Position numbers and translations under genes: made by a program. This document shows, one piece after another, positions 28,661 through 39,914 of a DNA stretch of 64,000 nt. Position 1 is the stretch's first letter. Every line of letters starts with the position of its first letter. Under the pieces are notes generated by a model that was not told the origin of the DNA, made no database searches, and saw only the letters and a list, made by a program, of their open reading frames with translations. The stretch is from contig JAOSKV010000001.1 of the NCBI GenBank assembly GCA_027493405.1, forward strand, positions 870,855 to 934,854. Direction: 5' to 3'. The stretch comes from FEB-22 sp003105195. GTDB lineage: Bacteria > Pseudomonadota > Alphaproteobacteria > Rhizobiales > Xanthobacteraceae.

Positions 28661-30229
28661 GTGTCCGCCATGATGGGCTTCGAGTCCGGCCGTTCCGCCG
28701 GCCGCTTGATGGGAGCGCCGCTCGGCGCCGGCGCCGCGGCCCTGCAGGCCGGCCCCGCCGCGCGCGGCGCGCTCTCGCCCGCGGCCCTGCAGGTGGTGGC
28801 GCAGCAGGTCGCGCCCGCCTATTCCCCGATCGTGCTCGCCGGCTTCGTGCGCATGATCGAGTTCGCGCTGATCTCGGTCATCGGCGTGACGCTCTACATC
28901 ATCACGGTCTATCCCAACTACGGCTACGTGCTCGAGGCGTATTACCTCCTGACCGCGGTCGCCATCGCGGGCTTCGCGGTGCTCGCCTTCCAGGCCGCCG
29001 ACATCTACCAGGTCCAGGCGTTCCGCAGCCCGGTCAGCCAGTCGGCCCGGCTGGTGGTCGGCTGGGGCTTCGTGTTCCTCGCCGTCGCCGCCATGATGTT
29101 CTTCGCCAAGCTCGGCGATCACTATTCGCGCCTGTGGCTCGGCGCCTTCTACGGCGTCGGCCTGATCACCCTGCTGGCCTTCCGCTTCTCGCTCTACGGC
29201 CTGGTGCGGCACTGGACGCGCGAGGGCCGGCTCGACCGCCGCGCCGTCGTGGTCGGCGGCGGCAGCGCCGGCGAGCAGCTGATCGGCGCCCTCGACGTGC
29301 AGCGCGACTCCGACGTGCGCGTGGTCGGCCTGTTCGACGATCGCGGCGAGGACCGCTCGCCGCCGGTCTGCGCCGGCCAGCAGAAGCTCGGCACCGTCGA
29401 CGACCTCGTCGAGTTCGCGCGCCGCACCCGCGTCGACCTCGTGATCTTCTCCCTGCCGATCACGGCCGAGAGCCGCATCCTGCAGATGCTCAAGAAACTG
29501 TGGGTGCTGCCGGTGGACATCCGCCTCTCGGCCCACTCGAACCAGCTCCGCTTCCGTCCCCGCTCCTACTCCTACATCGGCAACGTGCCGGTGCTCGACG
29601 TGTTCGACAAGCCGATCGCCGACTGGGACGTGGTGATGAAGTGGCTGTTCGACCGCGTCGTCGGCACGCTGGCGCTGGTGCTGCTGTCGCCGCTGTTCCT
29701 GATCACCGCGCTCGCCATCAAGCTCGACAGCCGCGGGCCCGTGCTGTTCAAGCAGAAGAGGTACGGCTTCAACAACGAGCTGATCGAGGTCTACAAGTTC
29801 CGCTCGATGTACGTGGAGGCGGCGGATGCGACCGCCGCGAAGCTCGTCACCAAGGGCGATCCGCGCGTGACCCGCGTCGGCCGCTTCATCCGCAAGACCA
29901 GCCTCGACGAGCTGCCCCAGCTCTTCAACGTGGTGTTCAAGGGCAATCTCTCCCTGGTCGGCCCGCGCCCGCACGCGGTCCACGCCAAGGCCGAGGACCG
30001 CCTCTACGACGAGGCCGTGGACGGCTATTTCGCGCGCCACCGGGTCAAGCCCGGCATCACGGGCTGGGCGCAGGTCAACGGCTGGCGCGGCGAGACCGAC
30101 AGCCACGAGAAGATCCAGCGCCGCGTCGAGCACGACCTCTACTACATCGAGAACTGGTCGGTGCTGTTCGACCTCTACATCCTGGCGGTGACGCCCTTCG
30201 CGCTCGCCAAGACCGAGAACGCCTATTGA
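28661..30229 (+). CDS. undecaprenyl-phosphate glucose phosphotransferase (priming glycosyltransferase, WcaJ/ExoY type)
   Basis: Starts EPS synthesis by transferring a sugar-1-phosphate to undecaprenyl phosphate at the inner membrane. The N-terminal half has four to five transmembrane helices and a CoA-binding-like Rossmann segment (RRAVVVGGGSAGEQLIGALD). The C-terminal catalytic domain carries KWLFDRVVGTLALVLLSPL, GPVLFKQKRYGFNNELIEVYKFRSM (split by neighbouring residues), TRVGRFIRKTSLDELPQL and SLVGPRPHAV, the hallmark of this family. A GTG start at 28661 is favoured because GAGGA lies about 10 bases upstream; ATGs follow at 28670 and 28673. Length is 522 residues. The next gene overlaps its stop. 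Confidence 0.94.
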   Translation: MSAMMGFESGRSAGRLMGAPLGAGAAALQAGPAARGALSPAALQVVAQQVAPAYSPIVLAGFVRMIEFALISVIGVTLYIITVYPNYGYVLEAYYLLTAVAIAGFAVLAFQAADIYQVQAFRSPVSQSARLVVGWGFVFLAVAAMMFFAKLGDHYSRLWLGAFYGVGLITLLAFRFSLYGLVRHWTREGRLDRRAVVVGGGSAGEQLIGALDVQRDSDVRVVGLFDDRGEDRSPPVCAGQQKLGTVDDLVEFARRTRVDLVIFSLPITAESRILQMLKKLWVLPVDIRLSAHSNQLRFRPRSYSYIGNVPVLDVFDKPIADWDVVMKWLFDRVVGTLALVLLSPLFLITALAIKLDSRGPVLFKQKRYGFNNELIEVYKFRSMYVEAADATAAKLVTKGDPRVTRVGRFIRKTSLDELPQLFNVVFKGNLSLVGPRPHAVHAKAEDRLYDEAVDGYFARHRVKPGITGWAQVNGWRGETDSHEKIQRRVEHDLYYIENWSVLFDLYILAVTPFALAKTENAY

Positions 30230-31527
30230 TGGCCGCCGCGGCCGGCATCGCCGCGCCGGCCGGCGCCTGCGCACCGCCGCGCGGCCTCGCGCTCGAGCGC
30301 CTGCGCGGGCTGATCCTCTGGCTCACCGTGGTCTGCGGCGCCTTCGTGTTCATGGAGCCGAGCCCCTACGAGGTGGCCTCGCTGCTCGCGATCGTCGTCT
30401 TCGCGCTCACGGGCGGCCTGGTGCTGCGCCCGGCGCTCATGGGCCTCGCGCTCCTGCTGCTCGCCTACAATATCGGCTTCTCGATCGCGGTGATCCCGCT
30501 GCTCGGCGAGCAGAAGCCCGTCACCTGGGTCCTGGTGTCGTGGTATCTCGCGGTCACCAGCCTGTTCTTCGCGGCGGCGCTGGGGCGCAACACCGAGCAG
30601 CGGCTCTCGCTGATCGTGCGCGGCTACCTGGTCGCGGCCGCGATCGCCTCGCTCGCCGGCGTCGCGGGCTACTTCAGCCTGCTGCCGGGCGCCGACCTGT
30701 TCCTGCGCTACGGCCGCGCCCAGGGCACCTTCAACGATCCCAACGTGCTCGGCGCCTTCATCGTGCCGGCCGCGCTGTTCGCGCTGCAGCGGGTGTTCGA
30801 CGGACGCCCCGCGCAGGCGCTGCGCAATGCCGCGCTGTTCGGGCTCTACGTGCTGGCGCTGCTGCTGACCTTCTCGCGCGGCGCCTGGGGCCAGTTCGCC
30901 CTCGCCGCGGTCCTGATGACGCTGCTCGCTCTCGCCACCAGCACCTCGCCGCGCGAGCGCGCCCGCATCGTGCTGATCGCGGCCTTCGGCCTCGTCCTCA
31001 CCGCCGCCTTCCTCGCGGTGCTGCTCAGCATCGGCCGGATCGCCGAGCTGTTTGAGGTGCGCGCCAGCCTCGAGCAGAGCTACGACACCGGCCACACCGG
31101 CCGCTTCGGACGTCACGCCCTCGGCTTCGTCATGGCGCTCGACCGCCCGCTCGGCCTCGGCCCGATGCAGTTCCACAAGTTCTTCGGCGAGGACCCGCAC
31201 AACGCCTATCTCAACGCCTTCGTCTCGGGAGGCTGGCTCGCGGGCTTCGCCTATCTGACCCTCACCGCCGTGACCCTGGTGCGCGGCCTGCGCCTCGTGG
31301 TCCTGCCGGGCCCGACGCGCAAGGCCTGTCTCGCGGTCTATGCCGCGTTCGCGGCCGTGGCGGTCGAGAGCCTGATCATCGACACCGACCACTGGCGGCA
31401 CTATTTCCTGCTCATCGGCATCCTCTGGGGCCTGATGGCGGTCGCGTCGCGCCCGACCCCCGCCCGCGCGCCGGAACCGCGGTCCGCCCGCCCCGCCACC
31501 CTTGCGCGCCAGCCCCTCGGCGCTTAG
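30229..31527 (+). CDS. O-antigen ligase/polymerase family membrane protein (Wzy/WaaL-like)
   Basis: Multi-spanning inner-membrane protein of 432 residues with about eleven hydrophobic helices. The Wzy_C-type periplasmic signature is seen in GRAQGTFNDPNVLGAFIVPA, LTFSRGAWGQ, and FFGEDPHNAYLNAFVSGGWLAG, where the His of EDPHN is characteristic. In this EPS operon it most likely polymerises the lipid-linked repeat unit. Its ATG overlaps the stop of the priming transferase (TGATG), so translation is coupled. The C-terminal 25 residues are Pro/Ala/Arg-rich and probably disordered. Confidence 0.88.
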   Translation: MAAAAGIAAPAGACAPPRGLALERLRGLILWLTVVCGAFVFMEPSPYEVASLLAIVVFALTGGLVLRPALMGLALLLLAYNIGFSIAVIPLLGEQKPVTWVLVSWYLAVTSLFFAAALGRNTEQRLSLIVRGYLVAAAIASLAGVAGYFSLLPGADLFLRYGRAQGTFNDPNVLGAFIVPAALFALQRVFDGRPAQALRNAALFGLYVLALLLTFSRGAWGQFALAAVLMTLLALATSTSPRERARIVLIAAFGLVLTAAFLAVLLSIGRIAELFEVRASLEQSYDTGHTGRFGRHALGFVMALDRPLGLGPMQFHKFFGEDPHNAYLNAFVSGGWLAGFAYLTLTAVTLVRGLRLVVLPGPTRKACLAVYAAFAAVAVESLIIDTDHWRHYFLLIGILWGLMAVASRPTPARAPEPRSARPATLARQPLGA

Positions 31528-31544
31528 ACCTAGAGCCGCCGGTA

Positions 31545-31619
31545 CGGAGCGTAGCGCAGCCCGGTTAGCGCACCAGTCTGGGGGACTGGGGGTCCCGAGT
31601 TCAAATCTCGGCGCTCCGA
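31545..31619 (+). tRNA. tRNA-Pro (anticodon GGG)
   Basis: The acceptor arms CGGAGCG (31545-31551) and CGCTCCG (31612-31618) pair perfectly. The anticodon stem CCAGT/ACTGG encloses the loop CTGGGGG, giving anticodon GGG. The T-arm CCGAG-TTCAAAT-CTCGG is canonical. The CCA end is not encoded (CCG follows the discriminator A). It marks the boundary between the EPS locus and the catabolic block, and its 3' end faces that block. Confidence 0.96.
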
Positions 31620-31836
31620 CCGTTTAACCCCATGATATGGCGTGGTTATTCGGACGACCCGCCGACCGAAATATCTCACTCGTTGCTTGTGTCGCCACCA
31701 AGTCGCCACCCCTTCTCCGCCGTAACGCCGGACCGGTCCGTCTGATCGGTCCGAGCTGTGCGAGCGAGGGCCATGCTGGCTGCGGAAAGCGGCCCAGTGA
31801 GGGCACGACGAGACCAAACACGCCATCCGAGGTGCC

Positions 31837-32589
31837 TTACACGGTGAAGAAGCCTCCATTCACGTCGATCACGCAGCCCGTGGTGTAGCTCGACGCATCC
31901 GAGGCGAGGAACAGCGCCGCCTTGCCGATCTCGTCCATCTCGCCGCGCCGGCGCAGCGGCACCTGGTTGAGCACCAGGGATTCGTCCCGCGTGCGCCAGA
32001 TCGCCTCGGCCCGCGGCCCGCTCTTGATGAAGCCGGGCGCGATCACGTTGACCCGGATCTGGTGCGGCCCGAGGTGGCGCGCCAGGTTCCGGGTCATGCC
32101 GATGATGCCGGCCTTCGCGGCGCTGTATTGCGGGCTCACCAGCTCGGTGCCGGCGCGCCCGGCGATCGAGGCCATGTTGACGATGGAGCCGCCGCGCTCC
32201 TTGAGGTGCGGCAGGGCCGCCTTGATGCAGAAGAACGTGCCGCGCACGTTCCAGCTCATCACGCGGTCGAAGTGCTCCTCGGTCACGTCCTCGATGCGCA
32301 ACGGCGTGTGGGCGCTGCCGCCGGCATTGTTCACCAGCACGTCGATGCGGCCGAATTCCTTGATCGCCGCGGCGATCATCGACTCGACATCCGGCACGCT
32401 CGCGACGTTGCACACGGCGGATTTGGCTTCGATTCCTTCCTTCCGCAGGCCCGCCTCGGCCTCGCGAATGCCGTCCGCGTCCAGGTCGGAGACCAGCAAC
32501 CGCGCGCCGTTCTGTCCGAGAACGGATGCGATCGCCAGGCCGAGCCCCCGCGCCGCGCCGGTGACAAGAGCGACTTTACCGTTCAGCAT
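31837..32589 (-). CDS. SDR family NAD(P)-dependent oxidoreductase
   Basis: Classical short-chain dehydrogenase/reductase, 250 residues, predicted to oxidise or reduce a hydroxyacyl-CoA or related alcohol. The cofactor motif TGAARGLG is at 10-17 and NNAG at 87-90; the catalytic residues are Ser141, Tyr155 and Lys159 (YSAAK). The Asp at the end of the second strand (VSDLD) suggests NAD rather than NADP. The ATG at 32589 gives MLNGKVALVTG. It is the last gene of the long minus-strand catabolic series, about 10 bases after the flavoprotein gene. Its substrate is presumably an intermediate of that pathway. Confidence 0.93.
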   Translation of the reverse strand: MLNGKVALVTGAARGLGLAIASVLGQNGARLLVSDLDADGIREAEAGLRKEGIEAKSAVCNVASVPDVESMIAAAIKEFGRIDVLVNNAGGSAHTPLRIEDVTEEHFDRVMSWNVRGTFFCIKAALPHLKERGGSIVNMASIAGRAGTELVSPQYSAAKAGIIGMTRNLARHLGPHQIRVNVIAPGFIKSGPRAEAIWRTRDESLVLNQVPLRRRGEMDEIGKAALFLASDASSYTTGCVIDVNGGFFTV

Positions 32590-32599
32590 GGTTCGTCCC

Positions 32600-34549
32600 T
32601 CAGAGATAGCGTAGGGCGGTGAGCGTGCCCTCTTCGATCGCTTCGAAGAACTTGCGAGATCCGAGGACATCGCCGACGTAGTAGACGGGAGTCCCGAGCG
32701 TCTCGAGCGCGGCACTCTCCTCGCGTCGCGGCTTGTAGCCGGTGCAGAAGATGACGTGGTCGACCCCCGTGAGGCGACGTTTCATGCGGTTGCGCGGCGC
32801 GATGGTGACCCAGTCCGGCCCGATCTCGAGGATGTCGGTATGCGTGAACACCTCGATGTCCAGGTTCCGGATGCGGTCGAGGAAATAGACGCGGTCCGCG
32901 TGCACGGCCTTCTTGAGCAGCTCCGAGCGCGCGACGACGACGACCTGCTTGTTGCGCTCGGCGAGATAGTCGGCGACCTCGACTCCGACCAGCCCGCCGC
33001 CGATGACCACGCAGTGGTCGCCTGGAACCTCCCGCCCGGCGAGGACCTGCCAGCCCACCATCACGCTCGGCTGATCGATTCCCGGCAATGCCGGCATCTG
33101 CGACGCCGCCCCCGTCGCCACGATGATGGCATCCGGCTTCAGGGCGCGCGCCTCCTCGAGGCCGAGCGAGCTGTTGAGCCGCACGTCGACCTTCAGCCGC
33201 TTCACCTCCGCGCTGAAATAGCGCAGTGCATTCTCGATCTCCTCGCGATGCGGCGGCGTATGGGCGAGATTGAGCTGTCCGCCGAGCACGCCTTCCGTCT
33301 CGTAGAGGTGGACCTCGTGGCCGCGCTTGGCCGCCGTCACGGCCGCCGACATGCCGGCGGCGCCGCCGCCGACCACGGCGACGCGCTTGCGGCTCGGAAC
33401 GCTGTTGATCAGCGGCTTGAGCTCCAGCTCGCGGCTCACCATCGGGTTCACCGTGCAGGCGATGCCCTTGTGGCGGTGGATGGTGGCGAGGCATTCGTTG
33501 CAGGCGATGCAGGGCGCGATCTCCTCGACCTTGCCGGCCGCCGCCTTGGCGGGAAAGTAGGGATCGGCGATCAGGGGGCGGCTGAGGCAGATGAAGTCCG
33601 CCTGGCTCTTCTCCAGAATCTCCTCCGCCAGCTCGGGCGTGTTGATGCGGCCGACCGTCATCACGGGAACGCGCACGCGGCGCTTCATGGTCTCGCTGTA
33701 GTGGACGTAGCAGCCGCGCTCCACGCCCATGCCGGGCACGATCATGTAGGGACGCGAGGAATGAATGCCGCCCGAGACGCTGATCGAGTCGGCGCCGGCG
33801 GCCTCGAGCATCGCGGCGATCTCCACGGCATCGTCGAGCTCGAGCCCCTGCGGGGCGTGGTCGCGTCCGTTCATGCGGCAGATCACCGGATAGTCCTGAC
33901 CGAGCTCCTTCTTGATGGCCTGGATCAATTCGATATAGAAGCGCGTACGGCCCGCAAGATCGTGTCCGTACTGGTCCTCGCGCCGGTTCGCTTCCGGCGA
34001 CAGGAACTGCCCGATCAGATATCCGTGCGCGCCGTGAAGCTCGATCGCGTCGTAGCCGGCCTCGCGCGCGCGCGCGGCCGCCTCGGTGAAGCGCCGGACG
34101 ATGCGCTGGATCTCGGCGACGGTCAGCTCCTTCGGCATCACGGGCTCGCCCACCGCATTGAACTGGGAGGGCACCGGCGACGGCGCCAACGGTACCGAGC
34201 CGGATATCTCCGGGATGGACTCCCGACCGCCGTGGTTCAACTGCAGCGCGACCTTCGCCCCCGCGGCGTGGACCGCATCGGCGATCTTGCGCATGCCCGG
34301 GATGTAGCGATCCTCGTGCAGCATGGCATTGTGGTGCAGGCGCTTGCCCTCCTGCTCCACATAGGTGGCTTCCACGATGATGAGTCCGGTGCCGCCGCGC
34401 GCCCGCTCGGCGTAGTACTCCGCCATGTCGTCGTGAACGAAGCCGTCCTTGTCGGCGAGCTCGGAGCTTGTGGCCGCAAACACCACGCGGTTGGGCAGCG
34501 TCAGGGCGCCCAGCGCGATGGGGCTGAACAGATGCGGAAAGTGCGCCAT
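32600..34549 (-). CDS. 2,4-dienoyl-CoA reductase-like FMN/FAD/4Fe-4S oxidoreductase
   Basis: Old-yellow-enzyme family protein of 649 residues with the FadH/enoate-reductase architecture. It has an N-terminal FMN TIM barrel (LFSPIALGALTLPNRVVFA; active-site ELHGAHGYL with His172 and His175), an iron-sulfur segment with Cys347, Cys350, Cys353 and Cys365, and a C-terminal NAD(P)/FAD domain with VAVVGGGAAGMSAA and VVIGGGLVGVEVADYL. It would reduce an activated C=C bond in an acyl-CoA, enoate or related substrate. The start at 34549 (MAHFPHLFSP) has GGAGAAAA directly upstream. It lies between hyuB-like and SDR genes at the distal end of the catabolic block. Confidence 0.92.
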   Translation of the reverse strand: MAHFPHLFSPIALGALTLPNRVVFAATSSELADKDGFVHDDMAEYYAERARGGTGLIIVEATYVEQEGKRLHHNAMLHEDRYIPGMRKIADAVHAAGAKVALQLNHGGRESIPEISGSVPLAPSPVPSQFNAVGEPVMPKELTVAEIQRIVRRFTEAAARAREAGYDAIELHGAHGYLIGQFLSPEANRREDQYGHDLAGRTRFYIELIQAIKKELGQDYPVICRMNGRDHAPQGLELDDAVEIAAMLEAAGADSISVSGGIHSSRPYMIVPGMGVERGCYVHYSETMKRRVRVPVMTVGRINTPELAEEILEKSQADFICLSRPLIADPYFPAKAAAGKVEEIAPCIACNECLATIHRHKGIACTVNPMVSRELELKPLINSVPSRKRVAVVGGGAAGMSAAVTAAKRGHEVHLYETEGVLGGQLNLAHTPPHREEIENALRYFSAEVKRLKVDVRLNSSLGLEEARALKPDAIIVATGAASQMPALPGIDQPSVMVGWQVLAGREVPGDHCVVIGGGLVGVEVADYLAERNKQVVVVARSELLKKAVHADRVYFLDRIRNLDIEVFTHTDILEIGPDWVTIAPRNRMKRRLTGVDHVIFCTGYKPRREESAALETLGTPVYYVGDVLGSRKFFEAIEEGTLTALRYL

Positions 34550-34584
34550 TATTTTCTCCGGGTCCTTTGTCGGCGGTGGTTCAT

Positions 34585-36371
34585 TCACGCAGAGGCTTGC
34601 GCGGCAGGTTGCGATGCAGAGGCGCGCAGCTTGGCGGTCGCGTTGTGATCGAGTCGCCACGCAGTCGCGCCGTCGGGTGCGGCATGCGCCTTGACGACGA
34701 CCGCGTATTCGGTCCGCGCCGCCTTGGCATCGATGTAGCCGAGCGTGACGTCGCGCAGCACGAGCTCCGGGTCGCGCTCGCGCGGGTCTCCGTAGCCGCC
34801 GCCGCCGGGCGAGTGGTATTCGAGCCGGTCGCCGGCCTTGAGGATCCGCCGCCCCTTGGTCACCAGCGGCAGGCGCGAGGATTCCCCACCCTCGTGGAAG
34901 ATCACGTCGGCTCCGAGACCCGGCTTGCCGCCGAGGATCCCGAAGGGCGCGAAACGGCTCCGGTCGCCGAGCACCACCGCCGCCACCTCGCCGTCGAGGA
35001 TGCGGTAGGCGTAGGACGTGCCGCAGCCGCCGGCATGGCGCCCCGCGCCGCCCGACCTTTCGCGGATCGCGAGCCGCTCGATCCGCACCGGAACGCGGTG
35101 CTCGACGGATTCCACCGACGGATAATTCGCGGCGCCGAGCGCCGTCGGGCCGTTCACGAGACCGTCGCTCTGCGGCGAACCGCCGTAGCCGCCGGCGGCC
35201 GGAAACAGCATCACGTAGTAGTTGCCCCGCGTGGGATGCGTGCCCGAGAAAGTGATGATCCCCGTGGTGCCGAAATTGTCGGCCGGCACCCGGTCGGGCA
35301 GCGCCTGTGCGAGCGCGCCGAACACGACCGAGATGATGCGCCCCACCGTTTCCGGATAGCCGCTGATCGCGTGCGGATGTCCGGCGCCGAGGAAGGTGGT
35401 CGACGGAATGACGTAGTCGAATGGCCGAAAGCAGCCGCCATTGATCGGAATCTCGGGAAATATGTGTTTCATCGCGATCTGGCAGGACGCGACGCTCGTC
35501 CGCATCGGCACGTTGAGCGGGCCCCTGGCGGGCGGCGAGGACTCGGAGAAATCGAAGCTGACGCGGTCGCCCTTGACGGTGAGGCGCAGGCGGATCCGCA
35601 GCGGCGCGTCGACATGGCCGTCGTTGTCGACGGCGTCCTCGAACTCGTAGGTCCGGTCGGGGATGCTCTCGATGAGCGAGCGCATGTGCCGTTCGGAGCG
35701 ATCGTTGAGCTCCGCGAAGCTCGCCAGCATGGCTTGCGCGCCGTAGCGCTTCACGAGATCGTCGAAGCGGCTCGCGCCCACCCGCAGCGCCGAAATGGTG
35801 GCCTCGATGTCGCCGCGACGCTCGTCGGGCATGCGGACATTGTCGAGGATCAACCGCAGGAAGTCCTCCTCGAGCCGGCCTTCACGGTAGAGAGGCACCG
35901 GATTGATGATGATGCCCTCCTGGAAGACCTCGGTGGCGCCCGGGGCGAATCCGCCCGGCGTCGAGCCGCCGATGTCGTTCCAGTGGCCGCACGCCGCGAG
36001 CAGCGCGACCATGCGCCCGCCGCTGAACGCCGGCGCGATCAGCTTCACGTCGGGCAGATGGGTCCCGCCCAGATAGGGCTGGTTCATGATGTAGACGTCG
36101 CCGGGCCGGAAGCCCCCGCGCCGCTCCGCCTCCTGCAGCACGGTCTGGACCGAGAACTGCATGGCCGTCATGAAGACCGGCAGCGTATAGGACCCCTGCG
36201 CGACCATCTCTCCGGTAACGGGATGGAAGATTCCGCTGGCGCGATCCTTCTGCTCCGAAATGACCGACGAGAACGCGGCGCGCACGATGATCGCGTCCAT
36301 CTCGTCGACGATCTGCTCCAGGCCACCTTTGATGACGGCGACGGTGATCGGATCAACGCCCGCATTGGCCT

Positions 36372-36375
<4 letters not shown>
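34585..36375 (-). CDS. hydantoinase B/oxoprolinase family protein
   Basis: Beta-type subunit of the ATP-dependent hydantoinase / 5-oxoprolinase / acetone-carboxylase-like superfamily, 596 residues. Typical segments are DPITVAVIKGGLEQIVDEM, SYTLPVFMTAM, GDVYIMNQPYLGGTHLPDVK, HWNDIGGSTPGGFAP, DNFGTTGIITFSG and the C-terminal YHSPGGGGYGDPRERDP. The ATG at 36375 overlaps the stop of the A subunit (ATGA), so both are translated together. The reaction (hydantoin or lactam hydrolysis, or ketone carboxylation) cannot be told from the sequence. The location suggests action on an intermediate or side product of the surrounding pathway. Confidence 0.92.
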
Positions 36376-38408
<2,033 letters not shown>

Positions 38409-38446
38409 TGATCCGCTCTCCTGCCGACGTTCACACTGCCAGCGCG

Positions 38447-39154
38447 TTATGCCCCGAGGTAGGCGCGTTGCACCTCGACGTCGTCGAGGAGCTCCGCGCC
38501 CGTCCCGCTCATGGTTATGACCCCGGTCTGCATCACATAGGCCCGGTCCGACATCCGGAGCGCCAACCGTGCGTTCTGCTCCACGAGGACGACCGAGATC
38601 CCCTCCTCCTGGATGCGCCGGATGATCCGCACGATGTCGCGAACGATCAGCGGCGACAGTCCGAGCGAGGGCTCGTCGAGCAGCAGCAGCTTGGGCGACG
38701 ACATCAGCGCGCGCCCGATGGCGACCATCTGCTGCTGTCCTCCCGACAGGCTGCCGGCGCGTTGCCGGCGACGCTCGGCGAGGACCGGGAACCACTCGTA
38801 GACGGATTCGAGGGTCCGCGCCGCCTCCCCCCGCGATCGCTGGTAGGCGCCGAGCGCGAGGTTCTCCTCCACGTCCATGTCGGGGAACAGGCGCCGGCCC
38901 TCCGGCGAGATCGCGACTCCCGCCCGAATCACGTCGGGAGCCGAGGCGCCGTCGAGGCGGAGATCGCCGAACCGGATCTCCCCGGCACCGACCGGGAGCA
39001 GGCCCATGATCGACTTGAGCAGCGTCGACTTGCCCGCGCCGTTGGCGCCGACTATCGACACAATGTGACGCGGATCGACCGACATCGATACCCCGCGCAG
39101 CGCGCGCACCTTGCCGTAGGCGACGTGGAGATCGCGCACCTCAAGCCGCGACAT
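38447..39154 (-). CDS. livF: branched-chain amino acid-type ABC transporter ATP-binding protein (LivF)
   Basis: One of two ATPases energising the HAAT-family importer. The 235 residues contain Walker A GANGAGKST, the Q-loop region, the LivF signature LSGGQQQMVAIGRALMSSP, Walker B LLLLDEPSLGLSP and the switch histidine position replaced by VEQNARLAL, normal for LivF. It overlaps the livG end by 14 bases. In this setting the transporter probably imports the carboxylic acid (or its amide) degraded by the neighbouring enzymes rather than leucine. Confidence 0.93.
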   Translation of the reverse strand: MSRLEVRDLHVAYGKVRALRGVSMSVDPRHIVSIVGANGAGKSTLLKSIMGLLPVGAGEIRFGDLRLDGASAPDVIRAGVAISPEGRRLFPDMDVEENLALGAYQRSRGEAARTLESVYEWFPVLAERRRQRAGSLSGGQQQMVAIGRALMSSPKLLLLDEPSLGLSPLIVRDIVRIIRRIQEEGISVVLVEQNARLALRMSDRAYVMQTGVITMSGTGAELLDDVEVQRAYLGA

Positions 39155-39914
39155 CTTCGTCTCCGAGATAGGCCGCGATCACCTGCGGATCGCGCTGCAC
39201 CTGGTCGGGAGTGCCTTCGGCGAGCTTGCGTCCATTGCTCACCGCGATGATGTGCCCGCAGAGCTGCATCACGAAGCTCATGTCGTGCTCCACCACCAGG
39301 ATCGTCGTGCCCTGCTGGTTGATGCGACGGATCAGCTGAGCCATCTGCGCCGTCTCGGCCGGGTTCATGCCCGCCACCGGCTCGTCGAGCATCAGGAGCT
39401 TCGGCGACGTTGCGAGTGCGATCGCCACGCCGAGCGAGCGCTGGTGCCCGTAGGGGAGATTCCGCGCCGTGATGTCGTGGACGTCGCGCAGATCGACGAA
39501 ATCGAGGAGGTCGAAGGCGCGGCGATGGAGGTCGTCCCGATAAGCACGCCACCGGCCGAGGCCCGGAACTCCGCTCCACACGGCGGGCCCGCTGCGCGCG
39601 GCGAGACCGCGCAGCACGTTCTCGAGGACGGTCGAGTCGGTGTACAGGACGGTGGACTGAAAGGTGCGGGCCATGCCCAGCCGCACGCGCTCGAACGGCG
39701 GCAGCGCGTTCACGACGCGGCCCTCGAAGCGGACCTCGCCCGCGGTCGGCTGATGCTGGCCGCAGACCAAGTTGAAGACGGTGGTCTTGCCGGCGCCATT
39801 CGGACCGATGAGGCCGACGATGCTGCCGGATTCGATCGAGAACGACAGGTCGGACACGGCATTGAGGCCGCCGAAGCGCTTGCTCAGACCGGACACGCTG
39901 AGGAGCTCGCTCAT
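39141..39914 (-). CDS. livG: branched-chain amino acid-type ABC transporter ATP-binding protein (LivG)
   Basis: Second ATPase of the importer, 257 residues. Walker A is GPNGAGKTT; the LivG-specific block LGMARTFQSTVLYTDSTVLEN, the degenerate signature LPYGHQRSLGVAIALATSP, Walker B LLMLDEPVAGMNP and the switch histidine in VVEHDMSFVM are all present. The start at 39914 (MSELLSVSGLSKRF) overlaps the livM stop by four bases (ATGA). Confidence 0.94.
   Translation of the reverse strand: MSELLSVSGLSKRFGGLNAVSDLSFSIESGSIVGLIGPNGAGKTTVFNLVCGQHQPTAGEVRFEGRVVNALPPFERVRLGMARTFQSTVLYTDSTVLENVLRGLAARSGPAVWSGVPGLGRWRAYRDDLHRRAFDLLDFVDLRDVHDITARNLPYGHQRSLGVAIALATSPKLLMLDEPVAGMNPAETAQMAQLIRRINQQGTTILVVEHDMSFVMQLCGHIIAVSNGRKLAEGTPDQVQRDPQVIAAYLGDEDVAA

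Noticed and set aside
31620..31836. Integrase or attachment site next to tRNA-Pro
   Set aside because: No recombinase gene is present in the gap or nearby, and I could not find a repeat of the tRNA 3' end at the other side of the block.
31530..31859. Open frame on the minus strand over the tRNA-Pro encoding SERRDLNSGPPVPQTGAL
   Set aside because: This is the well-known spurious translation of the antisense of a tRNA-Pro gene; there is no protein support outside the tRNA.
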